Source: Lachnospiraceae bacterium
GTDB taxonomy: Bacteria; Bacillota; Clostridia; Lachnospirales; Lachnospiraceae
NCBI GenBank assembly: GCA_017936885.1
Contig: JAGBEO010000019.1
Coordinates: 1 to 34,973 of the forward strand
Direction: 5' to 3'
DNA: 34,973 nucleotides
The notes beneath the pieces are model-generated. The model was given only the letters and a program-made list of their open reading frames with translations, ran no database searches and had not been told where the DNA came from. Shown here piece after piece: positions 1 to 8,401 of the stretch. Every line of letters begins with the position of its first letter. The stretch's first letter is position 1. The position numbers and the translations under genes are program-made.

Positions 1-55
1 ATGGCACCATTTAGTAAAGAGCATAAAAACATTTTTGTCAAATTTTTTTTAGATG

Positions 56-79
56 AAAAAAGCCAGCATTTATGCTGAC
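56..79 (-). terminator. Possible minus-strand intrinsic terminator
   Basis: An 8-bp stem (62-69 with 72-79, one G-T wobble) is followed, on the minus strand, by a run of six T. The loop would be only 2 nt unless the top pair opens. No convincing minus-strand gene feeds it, so it may belong to a lost gene, a mobile-element remnant or a small RNA. Confidence 0.35.
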
Positions 80-190
80 TACAATGATTTGATATGAAAC
101 TGAACTCCAAAAGAATATAGTGCTAAATCCTAAAGACGGGACCTTTGTCAGGAGTTTTTCTGGTAGCTGACGGTAGGTAAAAAATAATCC

Positions 191-219
191 TTGACAAAAG
201 AAATCAATGTGACTATAAT
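191..219 (+). promoter_or_regulatory. Strong sigma-A-type promoter
   Basis: TTGACA at 191-196 and TATAAT at 214-219, both perfect consensus, are separated by exactly 17 nt. Transcription should start near 226. The terminator at 241-271 lies only about 15 nt further on, so most transcripts would be very short unless read-through is controlled. The nearest large downstream gene is the acetolactate synthase at 620. Confidence 0.7.
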
Positions 220-240
220 CATAAAATATCAAAAGCAAAG

Positions 241-271
241 GCGCTTGATCGTTTGGTCAGGCGCTTTTTTT
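241..271 (+). terminator. Intrinsic terminator
   Basis: A 10-bp stem (241-250 with 255-264, three G-T wobbles, loop GTTT) is followed by seven T (265-271). It directly follows the strong promoter at 191-219. It could end transcription entering from the left edge or attenuate the adjacent promoter. Confidence 0.7.
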
Positions 272-327
272 GTTGTATGAACGTGCTTGCACAGTCATGG
301 CAGCATTCAGACTGTTGAGCCGGATGT

Positions 328-486
328 ATGATAAGGTATGAAATAAAGGTGTTTCATTTCCCGCAGTGGGATGGAACTCCTTTTTTGTTAGAGGAACCTC
401 CGATGATAGACGGCAGCTACTTCGGTGTGGAGGGTACGGCTGTTATTTTGACGGATATTGTGAAGAAACTGTATTGCAATGGTTAA
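328..486 (+). CDS. Possible small ORF (52 aa) upstream of acetolactate synthase
   Basis: An ATG at 328 opens a 52-codon frame ending at TAA 484-486. I recognise no family. An internal ATG at 403 has a GAGG Shine-Dalgarno-like site at 391-394 and would give 27 aa; the 328 start has no clear ribosome-binding site. The C-terminal half is rich in V, I and L. It lies between the terminator at 241-271 and the acetolactate synthase gene, so a leader peptide is conceivable, but a chance ORF is equally possible. The rest of 272-619 shows no other gene; 538-600 is an A-rich stretch with a repeated AAACAGAGATAA word. Confidence 0.25.
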   Translation: MIRYEIKVFHFPQWDGTPFLLEEPPMIDGSYFGVEGTAVILTDIVKKLYCNG

Positions 487-619
487 GTAAGTTCTTCCCC
501 GGCTGGCGCTAAAAACAGCACAAGGGATAAAGAAAGAGAAAAACAGAGATAAGTAAAACAGAGATAAATAATGTAAAGATAAAAATAAAGACAAATAAGG
601 AAGGCTTCAAAGAAAGATA

Positions 620-2266
620 ATGAGCAAGCAAATGAACACGGCACAGTTATTAGTAAAATGTTTGGAAGAAGAAGGCGTGAAATATATCTTTGGTATTCCG
701 GGCGAGGAGAATCTGGAAATTATCAGCGCACTGGAAGATTCCGATATTGAATTTATAACCGTGCGCCACGAACAGGGAGCCGCTTTTATGGCAGATGTAT
801 ATGGCAGACTGACAGGACAGGCAGGGGTCTGTCTGGCAACCTTAGGACCCGGTGCCACCAATCTGGTGACGGGTGTTGCAGATGCGGATCAGGACGGCGC
901 GCCGCTGATTGCCATTACCGGACAGGTGGGTACGGAGCGGATGCATATTACCTCCCACCAATATCTGGATCTGGTCAAAATGTTTGAGCCGATTACAAAG
1001 AAAAGCAAGCAGATCGTCCGCCCTGACACCGTAAATGAAATCGTAAGAATTGCATTTAAACACGCGGAAAGCGAGAAACCGGGAGCCTGCCACATTGACC
1101 TGCCGGTAAATATCTCCAAAATGCCTGTAGGAGACGGGGAACGTCCTTTGCAGAAAAAGATCGTGCCTACGGAGTATGCGGATCTAAATTCCGTCAAGGA
1201 AGCGGCAAGACTGATTTCCGAAGCTGTCTCTCCGGTTGTTTTCATCGGCAGTTCTGCGGTTCGTGCCAATGCCAGCAAAGCAATTACGGAATTTGTAACG
1301 GCACTGAAAATTCCGGCAGTTAACACCATGATGTCTAAAGGAGTGGTGCCTTGCGATAACCCATACTGTATGTGGACCATCGGAATTCCCCAGAGAGACT
1401 ATCCGAATCTGTTGATGGACGAGGCGGATCTGATTATCGCCATCGGCTATGATCTGGTGGAATATGCACCCGGCAAATGGAATCAGAACCCGGACAGGAG
1501 GATTATCCATATAGATACGAGTGCCGCTAATATCAATAAACTCTATCAGCCACAGGTCGAGGTGGTAGGAGATATCTCGAATTCGGTGTCATGGATACAG
1601 TCCTTTGTGGAACAGAAGGTACAGCCCTCTTATGATGTGAAGATCAAAGAGAAAATGGCGGCAGAATTCAGCGCCCATGATGAAGATGACAGCTTCCCCA
1701 TGAAACCGCAGCGAATCTTAAGCGATATTCGCAAGGTGATGGGAGCGGATGATATTTTGATTTCCGATGTGGGCGCCCACAAGATGTGGATCGCCAGACA
1801 GTATCATTGCTATAAGCCCAATACCTGCATCATATCCAACGGTTTTGCAACGATGGGAATTGCCGTGCCGGGGGCTGTTGCGGCGAAACTGCTCAACCCG
1901 GATAAGAAGGTTCTGGCTGTCAGCGGAGACGGCGGTTTTATGATGAATTGTCAGGAATTAGAGACGGCAGTCCGAATCGGTACGCCTTTTGTGACATTGA
2001 TTTTTAACGATTCCTGCTATGGATTGATTAAATGGAAGCAGTTAGACCAATATGGAAAATACAGCTGCGTGGATTTCGGATCGATTGATTATGTGAAATT
2101 CGCGGAGAGCTTCGGAGGCAAGGGTTATCGTATTGAAAAGGCGGAAGATTTGATTCCTACTCTGAAAGAGGCTTATGCACAGAATGTACCCTGCATCATT
2201 GACTGCCCGGTGGATTATTCGGAGAATGAGAAATTGTCGGAGCATTTGCGGCATTTGGAGATTTGA
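620..2266 (+). CDS. alsS: Acetolactate synthase, catabolic (AlsS-like)
   Basis: A thiamine-diphosphate enzyme of 548 aa that condenses two pyruvates to 2-acetolactate and CO2 in the cytoplasm. The N-terminal domain carries FGIPG (24-28) and RHEQ, with Glu51 in the position of the catalytic cofactor-activating glutamate. The C-terminal domain has the TPP/Mg motif beginning GDGGF near residue 436. The central region reads IGYDLVEYAPGKWN, like Bacillus AlsS, and lacks the RFDDR FAD motif of anabolic enzymes; no ilvN small subunit follows. This favours the catabolic (acetoin) type over IlvB. No alsD is adjacent, so a role in branched-chain amino acid synthesis cannot be excluded. The ATG at 620 is chosen by family N-terminus; the AAGGAAGG site lies somewhat far upstream (about 14 nt). 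The downstream neighbour is convergent. Confidence 0.88.
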   Translation: MSKQMNTAQLLVKCLEEEGVKYIFGIPGEENLEIISALEDSDIEFITVRHEQGAAFMADVYGRLTGQAGVCLATLGPGATNLVTGVADADQDGAPLIAITGQVGTERMHITSHQYLDLVKMFEPITKKSKQIVRPDTVNEIVRIAFKHAESEKPGACHIDLPVNISKMPVGDGERPLQKKIVPTEYADLNSVKEAARLISEAVSPVVFIGSSAVRANASKAITEFVTALKIPAVNTMMSKGVVPCDNPYCMWTIGIPQRDYPNLLMDEADLIIAIGYDLVEYAPGKWNQNPDRRIIHIDTSAANINKLYQPQVEVVGDISNSVSWIQSFVEQKVQPSYDVKIKEKMAAEFSAHDEDDSFPMKPQRILSDIRKVMGADDILISDVGAHKMWIARQYHCYKPNTCIISNGFATMGIAVPGAVAAKLLNPDKKVLAVSGDGGFMMNCQELETAVRIGTPFVTLIFNDSCYGLIKWKQLDQYGKYSCVDFGSIDYVKFAESFGGKGYRIEKAEDLIPTLKEAYAQNVPCIIDCPVDYSENEKLSEHLRHLEI

Positions 2267-2309
2267 ACGTATTGTACAAAGAATATATGAAAAATTCCTG
2301 AAAATCAAA

Positions 2310-2335
2310 GAGGAGCCGGATAATACCGACTCCTC
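2310..2335. terminator. Weak hairpin between convergent genes
   Basis: GAGGAG at 2310 pairs with CTCCTC at 2330, extended by three more pairs past one mismatch. There is no T-run on the + strand and only a broken one on the minus strand. It lies between the ends of alsS and the abi gene and could serve both. The rest of 2267-2408 shows nothing else. Confidence 0.25.
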
Positions 2336-2408
2336 CAAGTATGCGTCCTCAAACACATACCCCAATTACTACCTATAATATACTATAAATAAGCAGGATA
2401 TGCAAGAA

Positions 2409-3398
2409 TTAGAAAAAATTTTTTAGTGCAGCCATACGGGAAGCTAAATCAGAATGAATGGTGATGGCGGTAACATTAGCATTTACAGAGGTCTTGTATT
2501 CTTCTGTAATTTTTTCAAATTCATGTATAAATGTTTTGATTTCTGTTTTTGAGACTTTCAGTAATTGTAAATAGTAGCATATAAGAATGATGTAATCGCC
2601 GATGGTTTTAAAATTGATATAAGGCATTCCCATTTCCATCATAAGGCATTGTTTCATCGGTTTGGAGGGGTCAATTTTTCTAAAACGGGTATCATAGATT
2701 ACATCGTTGTGGGCAATAGCGTTTCTTAAATCTTTAAGGGCATAAACATATTTGTAGAGTAATTCGAGATTTGTATCGCAAGAGAGGTTAATGCCGATTT
2801 CGCGGGATATTTTTTCACGCATATGTATGGTTAGGCAAGAAAGCAAATATCCAAAATCCCCCATAGTAAGAATCTCAAAAATTGCCCAAATGGGAACTTC
2901 ATTATAGTTTACATTATTATAAAAATGGGTGATTTTAGGGTTGTCCTTCCGGTATGCAGCGGCAATGGAATTTTGTATCGAACCCTGAAGGTTCAATTTG
3001 CTGCTCTGATATTTTTTCTTAAGATCTTCACGGGTGCCTGGCGGAGCGTTTTTATAGCTGCTGACTACTTTATCATACATATCATAGATACTATTGGAAT
3101 CTATCTCTGACATGATGGTATTTAACGCGATATTCTTTAGGGCAGTTTCAATAAACATCATTTTTCCGTATAGAAGGGATTTCAGTTTTGTGTCATATTG
3201 TATCGTTGCGTTGATTTCACTATAGGCAGTAAAAGGAAGGCGGTTTGAAGATGAAAGAAAAAAGCGATATCCCTTGTAACCATGAAAATCCCCTGTATTG
3301 ATTAACTGTTGTTTTTGAGAAGTACCGGAAATGGCGATTCCATCTTTTTGAAGATGCTTTAATAAGTCATCAACTGACTTGTAATCTGTATTTGGCAT
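2409..3398 (-). CDS. Abi family (Abi_2, AbiD/AbiF-like) HEPN protein
   Basis: A 329-aa protein with the layout of the Abi_2 abortive-infection family. Key evidence is RNAIAHN at 225-231, an R-x4-H HEPN ribonuclease motif, after a long helical domain that includes an ETALKN segment near 84-89. HEPN proteins of this type are expected to cleave RNA when triggered, in known cases stopping phage growth. The ATG has an AGGAG site just upstream and its own promoter (3430-3458), divergent from valS. Its AT-rich sequence and minus orientation differ from the neighbouring housekeeping genes, which suggests acquisition. No second protein component is next to it. The trigger and target are unknown. Family assignment is good; AbiD versus AbiF subtype is not settled. 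Confidence 0.85.
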   Translation of the reverse strand: MPNTDYKSVDDLLKHLQKDGIAISGTSQKQQLINTGDFHGYKGYRFFLSSSNRLPFTAYSEINATIQYDTKLKSLLYGKMMFIETALKNIALNTIMSEIDSNSIYDMYDKVVSSYKNAPPGTREDLKKKYQSSKLNLQGSIQNSIAAAYRKDNPKITHFYNNVNYNEVPIWAIFEILTMGDFGYLLSCLTIHMREKISREIGINLSCDTNLELLYKYVYALKDLRNAIAHNDVIYDTRFRKIDPSKPMKQCLMMEMGMPYINFKTIGDYIILICYYLQLLKVSKTEIKTFIHEFEKITEEYKTSVNANVTAITIHSDLASRMAALKNFF

Positions 3399-3429
3399 AA
3401 GAACTCCTGAATTATAGAATAGTGCATTA

Positions 3430-3458
3430 AGTATAATACAAACGATATTTTATTACAA
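3430..3458 (-). promoter_or_regulatory. Promoter of the abi gene
   Basis: On the minus strand TTGTAA (3458-3453) and TATACT (3435-3430) are spaced by 17 nt, about 30 nt before the abi start codon. It is divergent from the valS promoter; the two -35 boxes are about 53 nt apart. Confidence 0.5.
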
Positions 3459-3511
3459 GTAATAACCAAATTTTTTGTAAAATCTTTTGTTGCAAAACCA
3501 GTTTTCCAGCC

Positions 3512-3540
3512 TTGACAAAAAATCCACAATTTACTATAGT
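3512..3540 (+). promoter_or_regulatory. Promoter of the valS leader
   Basis: TTGACA at 3512-3517 and TATAGT at 3535-3540 with a 17-nt spacer. The start would be near 3547, giving a leader of about 400 nt that contains the T-box. Confidence 0.75.
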
Positions 3541-3552
3541 AAAATCATGCAG

Positions 3553-3573
3553 AATGATTGCGAAACAATCATT
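3553..3573 (+). other. Perfect 5' hairpin before the T-box
   Basis: AATGATTG (3553-3560) pairs perfectly with CAATCATT (3566-3573) around the loop CGAAA. It would lie within the first 10-30 nt of the valS transcript, outside the canonical T-box. A 5' stabilising role is possible. Confidence 0.5.
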
Positions 3574-3589
3574 CGAAACAGATTCATAA

Positions 3590-3914
3590 CAAAGGTAATG
3601 ACAAAGAGGAGTACATGATGACCGCCGCCAGAGAGAGCAGCCGTATGCTGAGAGGCCGCTTCGGAGAGGAATGATGGAAGGTAGCTTTGGAACCGGATTG
3701 CCGAAAGGCTGTAGTATGCGCGGATCGGGCGTACAGTGCAGGAAGAACCCCGTGGTTACACGAGGTAAAGTTCCGGCAGACAGCGTAAGTAAGCAGTCAC
3801 GCCTTATCCCCGTTAACGGATAGGATTCTGACAGGAATCTGAGAGTGAGAAATTAAGGTGGTACCGCGTATGATGCGCCCTTTGCTGACAGTGTCGGCAA
3901 AGGGCGCTTATTCG
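3590..3914 (+). promoter_or_regulatory. T-box leader specific for tRNA-Val
   Basis: A tRNA-sensing transcription attenuator. Visible parts are an AGAGAG element of Stem I near 3630, a specifier region GAAGGTAGCTTTGG with the valine codon GTA at 3681-3683, the T-box AAGGTGGTACCGCG at 3855-3868, and a terminator hairpin at 3875-3907. The TGGT in the T-box would pair with the ACCA end of tRNA-Val, whose discriminator base is A. Uncharged tRNA-Val should stabilise the antiterminator and let transcription enter valS. The 5' boundary is approximate. Confidence 0.93.
3875..3912 (+). terminator. T-box terminator hairpin of valS
   Basis: A stem of about 15 bp (3875-3889 with 3893-3907, short loop, one G-T wobble) is followed by a weak T-rich tail (TTATTC). 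It is the competing structure to the T-box antiterminator. Confidence 0.8.
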
Positions 3915-3945
3915 TGCGGCTGAGCATAAGGAAGGAGAGGACAAC

Positions 3946-6648
3946 ATGAGCAAAGAATTAGCAAAAACCTATGACCCCAAGGGCATAGAAGACAGACTGT
4001 ATCAGAAATGGCTGGACAACAAATACTTCCACGCCGAGGTAGATAAAACCAAGATCCCATTCACGATCGTGATCCCGCCGCCAAACATCACAGGGCAGCT
4101 TCACATGGGACATGCACTGGACAATACCATGCAGGATATCCTGATCCGCTATAAGAGAATGCAGGGCTACAATGCGCTCTGGCAGCCGGGCACAGACCAT
4201 GCCTCCATCGCCACGGAAGTGAAGATCATCGAGAAACTGAAAGAAGAGGGCATCGACAAAGAAGACTTAGGACGTGAAGGCTTCTTAGAGCGTGCATGGG
4301 AATGGAAAAAGGAGTACGGCGGACGTATCATCAGCCAGCTTAAGAAATTAGGTTCCTCCTGTGACTGGGACAGAGAACGTTTCACCATGGATGAAGGCTG
4401 CAACAAGGCGGTTACGGAAGTGTTCTGTAAGATGCATGAAAAAGGCTGGATCTATAAAGGCAGCAGAATCATCAACTGGTGTCCGGTCTGCAACACTTCC
4501 ATATCCGATGCGGAAGTAGAGTATGAAGAGCAGGCAGGACATTTCTGGCACATCAAATATCCGTTGGTAGATGAAAACGGACAGCCTAGCAAGACGGAGT
4601 TTCTGGAGTTTGCCACAACCCGTCCCGAGACAATGCTCGGTGATACTGCCGTAGCAGTCAATCCGAAGGATGAAAGATATACTTATTTAAAAGGCAGACA
4701 GGTATGGCTTCCGATCGTCAACAAACCGATTCCGGTAGTGGAAGATGAGTATGTTGATATGGAATTCGGTACCGGCGTTGTTAAGATCACACCTGCTCAC
4801 GACCCCAACGACTTTGAAGTCGGTAAGAGACACAACCTGCCGGAAATCAACATCATGAATGATGATGCCACCATCAATGCAAACGGCGGTAAATACGAAG
4901 GATTAGATCGCTATGAGGCGAGAAAACAGATCGTTGCGGAACTGGAAAAAGAAGGCCTGTTAGTACGCATTGAAGACTATTCCCACAATGTAGGTACTCA
5001 TGACCGCTGCAAGACAACCATCGAGCCGCTGATCAAAAAACAGTGGTTTGTCAAGATGGATGAGCTGATCAAGCCTGCTGTAGAAGCAGTCAAGAACGGC
5101 GATATCAAGCTGATTCCGGAGCGCATGGAGAAGACCTATTTCAACTGGACCGACAATATCCGTGACTGGTGTATCAGCCGTCAGTTGTGGTGGGGACACA
5201 GAATCCCGGCATATTATTGTGATAAGTGTGGGGAAGTGGTAGTTGCGGGAGAGATGCCAACGGTATGTCCGAAGTGCGGCGAGACCCATTTTACCCAGGA
5301 CCCGGATACGCTGGATACATGGTTTTCCTCCGCACTCTGGCCTTTCTCAACCTTAGGATGGCCGGAAAAAACAGAGGATTTGGAATATTTCTATCCGACA
5401 GACGTATTGGTAACCGGATACGATATCATTTTCTTCTGGGTAATCCGTATGATCTTCTCCGGTTATGAACAGATGGGAGAGAAGCCTTTTAAGACCGTAT
5501 TGTTCCACGGTCTGGTAAGAGATTCTCAGGGACGGAAAATGAGCAAGTCCCTCGGCAACGGCATTGACCCGCTGGAAATCATTGATCAGTACGGCGCGGA
5601 CGCCCTTCGTCTGACACTGATCACCGGAAATGCGCCGGGTAACGATATGCGTTTCTACTATGAGAGAGTAGAGGCGAGCCGTAACTTTGCCAACAAGGTA
5701 TGGAATGCTTCCCGTTTCATTATGATGAATATGCAGCAGGCGGAGGAAAAGACAGGCGCCCGCGGATGGGAAACTGCATATGATATGATCAAGGCAGACT
5801 TAGAGCCGGTAGATAAATGGATCATTTCCAAATTAAATACGCTGATGCAGGAAGTAACAGATAACATGGATCATTTTGAACTGGGGATTGCGGTTCAGAA
5901 GGTATATGACTTTATCTGGGATGAATTCTGCGACTGGTATATCGAGATGGTGAAACCCCGTCTTTATAATAAAGAAGATACCGATGAAAAGAGCAGGAAC
6001 GCAGCCCTCTGGACACTGAAAAATGTGCTGATCGACGCACTGAAACTGCTGCATCCGTATATGCCGTTTATCACAGAGGAGATTTTCTGTACGATTCAGT
6101 CCGGGGAAGAGTCTATCATGATCTCCAAGTGGCCTGAGTATACGGAAGAGAGGAACTTTGCGGCAGAGGAGACTGCGATTGAGTTAATTAAGGAAGCAGT
6201 CCGTGGCGTCCGTAATGTCCGTACCCAGATGAACGTTGCTCCAAGCAAAAAGGCGGCGGCCTTCGTAGTCAGTGACAAGGAAGAGGTCAGAACGATTTTC
6301 ACGGACGGCAGGCTGTTCTTCGCATCCCTTGCAAGTGCGTCCGAAGTAACCGTGCAGGCAGACAAGACAGGCATTGCTGATGATGCGGTATCCGTAGTGA
6401 TTCCGAATGCCACACTGTATATTCCTTTTGCAGAGCTTGTAGACATCAAGCAGGAGATTGAACGCCTTACGAAGGAGCAGAAGCGTCTGGAGGGCGAGCT
6501 TGCCCGCGTCAACGGTATGCTCTCCAACGAGCGCTTTATGTCCAAGGCGCCGGAAGCAAAGGTCGCAGAAGAACGGGCTAAGCTTGAGAAATATACCCAG
6601 ATGAAGGCACAGGTAGAAGAGAGACTGAGCCAGTTAAAAGTAAAATAA
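3946..6648 (+). CDS. valS: Valyl-tRNA synthetase
   Basis: A class I aminoacyl-tRNA synthetase that charges tRNA-Val in the cytoplasm. At 900 aa it has the usual bacterial length. The HIGH signature appears as HMGH at 53-56 and KMSKS at 531-535. The editing (CP1) domain lies between them, with [10 protein letters not shown] typical of the family. The anticodon-binding domain and the C-terminal coiled-coil arm end the protein. The ATG at 3946 has a strong GGAAGGAGAGG upstream. Expression is controlled by the valine T-box directly before it, in agreement with the function. No terminator is obvious in the 190-nt gap to the next gene, in which I see no other feature. Confidence 0.98.
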   Translation: MSKELAKTYDPKGIEDRLYQKWLDNKYFHAEVDKTKIPFTIVIPPPNITGQLHMGHALDNTMQDILIRYKRMQGYNALWQPGTDHASIATEVKIIEKLKEEGIDKEDLGREGFLERAWEWKKEYGGRIISQLKKLGSSCDWDRERFTMDEGCNKAVTEVFCKMHEKGWIYKGSRIINWCPVCNTSISDAEVEYEEQAGHFWHIKYPLVDENGQPSKTEFLEFATTRPETMLGDTAVAVNPKDERYTYLKGRQVWLPIVNKPIPVVEDEYVDMEFGTGVVKITPAHDPNDFEVGKRHNLPEINIMNDDATINANGGKYEGLDRYEARKQIVAELEKEGLLVRIEDYSHNVGTHDRCKTTIEPLIKKQWFVKMDELIKPAVEAVKNGDIKLIPERMEKTYFNWTDNIRDWCISRQLWWGHRIPAYYCDKCGEVVVAGEMPTVCPKCGETHFTQDPDTLDTWFSSALWPFSTLGWPEKTEDLEYFYPTDVLVTGYDIIFFWVIRMIFSGYEQMGEKPFKTVLFHGLVRDSQGRKMSKSLGNGIDPLEIIDQYGADALRLTLITGNAPGNDMRFYYERVEASRNFANKVWNASRFIMMNMQQAEEKTGARGWETAYDMIKADLEPVDKWIISKLNTLMQEVTDNMDHFELGIAVQKVYDFIWDEFCDWYIEMVKPRLYNKEDTDEKSRNAALWTLKNVLIDALKLLHPYMPFITEEIFCTIQSGEESIMISKWPEYTEERNFAAEETAIELIKEAVRGVRNVRTQMNVAPSKKAAAFVVSDKEEVRTIFTDGRLFFASLASASEVTVQADKTGIADDAVSVVIPNATLYIPFAELVDIKQEIERLTKEQKRLEGELARVNGMLSNERFMSKAPEAKVAEERAKLEKYTQMKAQVEERLSQLKVK

Positions 6649-6838
6649 GTATTTGGTGTGCATCTGAGTTGCAGGATACAGGGAAGCTACTGAATGATTC
6701 CGCAGCCTGATAAAACCGGCGGATACAAGCTGTAATAAAGTTCTGAATAAAATGGAATAGGACTGGAAAAGTAGGGTATTTTAGTGTAAAGTTATAAGAG
6801 GAGAAGATTATTCTTATCAAGTCATAAAGGAAAGTGGG

Positions 6839-8374
6839 GTGAGTCACGTGAGCGAAGTGAATTTTTCATTGGAGCAGATGAATAAATTAAAGAGTGCCAT
6901 GGCAAAGGCGATGGATTCGGGAGCGGCTAAAGATGTGAAAGCACAGCCGGGAACACCGGATTATGCCGATACAGAACAATGGGATTCTAAAGGAACTGCC
7001 CTTGCTAAAGGAACTTATCTGCGGGTGGATGATGATCAAATGGCGGCGTGGCTTTATCTCGCACCGCCCGACAGAGGACAGGTTTATGTGAAAAGTGACT
7101 TGGAAACTTTTCTGGAACGCAGCGGTGTGGTCAAGGGATTTCACAGTTCCAATCTGTCGGCAATGATTAAGAAGAAGGTTTATGACAGGGAAATTCTGGT
7201 GGCCAGAGGCGCAGAGGTGAAAGAGGGTGTCGACGGCTACTTTGAGTATCTTTTTACACCGGAGGAATACGGTGTGCCCAAGATCCGGAAAGACGGTACC
7301 GTAGACTATTCCCACATGAGTGCCCTTCAGAATGTGAGTAAGGGTGAGAAGGTGGCGATTTATCATTATGCCGTGCATGGAGAGGACGGCTATACCGTGA
7401 CGGGCGGAGAGATGAAAGCAAAACCGGCAAGAGACCTGCCGCCTATGCGCGGGAAGGGTATTCTGCGTGAAAATGACATCTATTATGCCCAGTGTGACGG
7501 CAAGATCGAGGTCAAGGACGGTAAGATTGATATTCAGAATGTCCATGAGATCAGCGGTGATGTGGATATGATTATCGGTAAGGTAGAGTTTTTCGGAGAT
7601 GTGATTATCTATGGCAATGTGGAAAGCGGTGTTACGATCCGTGCAGGCCGTAATATCGAGATCCATGGGACTACCGGTGCCGCTCACTTATTTGCCGGAG
7701 GTGATGTCATATTGTCCAGAGGAATACAGGGCGGCGGTAAGATTTCCGCCAGAGGAAATGTGTTTGCAGACTTTATAGAGAATACCACGGTGGAATCGGG
7801 AGGTACGGTGCAGTCCAACACGATTTTGAATGCAAAGATTTCCGCTAAGGATAAGGTGATTACCACCGGTAAGAAAGGTGCGATCATCGGCGGTTATACA
7901 CATGCGCTGAAAGGAATCGAAGCGATGACGGCAGGCAATGATGTGGAGGTTAAGACGATTCTGCATTGCGGCTACGAGCCGGAAGAATTTGATAAGCTGA
8001 TTGAGGCAAGGCAAAAAGAAGCAGAGACGAAGGCGAAGCTGTCAGAATTGGTGGAGACGATGACGGAGGCCCTTCGGGAGAAGCGTATGCGCGGTTCGGT
8101 CACATCCGGTGCTACGGAAGCGAAGCTGTCAGAATGGAACAAGCTGAAGGATGATTATTTCGCCAAACTGGATAGAATCGGGGGCGAGCGTGAAAGACTG
8201 GAAGAAATCATGGAGCGGAGTAAAGGCGCCTATATCAAGATCGATGGCAATCTGTACCGCAATGTAGTGATCTGCCTTAATGCGGAGCAGATGGTTATGG
8301 ACCGCAATACTTGCTTTATGAAGTATACGGCGGATCGCGGTATTATTGAAGGAACGGTGATTATTCATAATTAG
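6839..8374 (+). CDS. FapA family protein (DUF342)
   Basis: A 511-aa protein with the FapA/DUF342 pattern. A glycine-rich region of repeated beta strands (about 200-370, for example GDVDMIIGKVEFFGDVIIYG) suggests a right-handed beta-helix, followed by a charged helical, probably coiled-coil segment (about 385-470) and a short C-terminal beta part. The biochemical role of the family is poorly defined; some members have been linked to flagellar or cell-surface functions. The start is a GTG at 6839 with AAAGG 8 nt upstream; GTG codons at 6848 and 6857 are alternatives. It lies between valS and folC on the same strand. No signal peptide is visible, so a cytoplasmic location is likely. Confidence 0.85.
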   Translation: MSHVSEVNFSLEQMNKLKSAMAKAMDSGAAKDVKAQPGTPDYADTEQWDSKGTALAKGTYLRVDDDQMAAWLYLAPPDRGQVYVKSDLETFLERSGVVKGFHSSNLSAMIKKKVYDREILVARGAEVKEGVDGYFEYLFTPEEYGVPKIRKDGTVDYSHMSALQNVSKGEKVAIYHYAVHGEDGYTVTGGEMKAKPARDLPPMRGKGILRENDIYYAQCDGKIEVKDGKIDIQNVHEISGDVDMIIGKVEFFGDVIIYGNVESGVTIRAGRNIEIHGTTGAAHLFAGGDVILSRGIQGGGKISARGNVFADFIENTTVESGGTVQSNTILNAKISAKDKVITTGKKGAIIGGYTHALKGIEAMTAGNDVEVKTILHCGYEPEEFDKLIEARQKEAETKAKLSELVETMTEALREKRMRGSVTSGATEAKLSEWNKLKDDYFAKLDRIGGERERLEEIMERSKGAYIKIDGNLYRNVVICLNAEQMVMDRNTCFMKYTADRGIIEGTVIIHN

Positions 8375-8401
8375 GGGTTGTGATCAGATGGAGCTTACAT
8401 T

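Noticed and set aside
85-130. Possible C-terminal remnant of a transposase (a TPKEYSAKS-like reading)
   Set aside because: The frame has a stop directly before it and the similarity is only a few residues, so it cannot be supported.
38-238. 66-codon minus-strand frame at the left edge
   Set aside because: It overlaps the strong + strand promoter, shows no family resemblance and ends beyond the possible minus-strand terminator.
272-619. T-box or other riboswitch before alsS
   Set aside because: No TGGNACC T-box core, specifier arrangement or terminator hairpin was found; GAGGGTACGG near 430 is only a superficial resemblance.
6887-7687. Long open frame (266 codons) on the minus strand inside the fapA-like gene
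   Set aside because: It is fully antisense to a well-supported gene, has no ribosome-binding site that I trust, and its composition (His/Ile/Leu-rich) is typical of a shadow frame.
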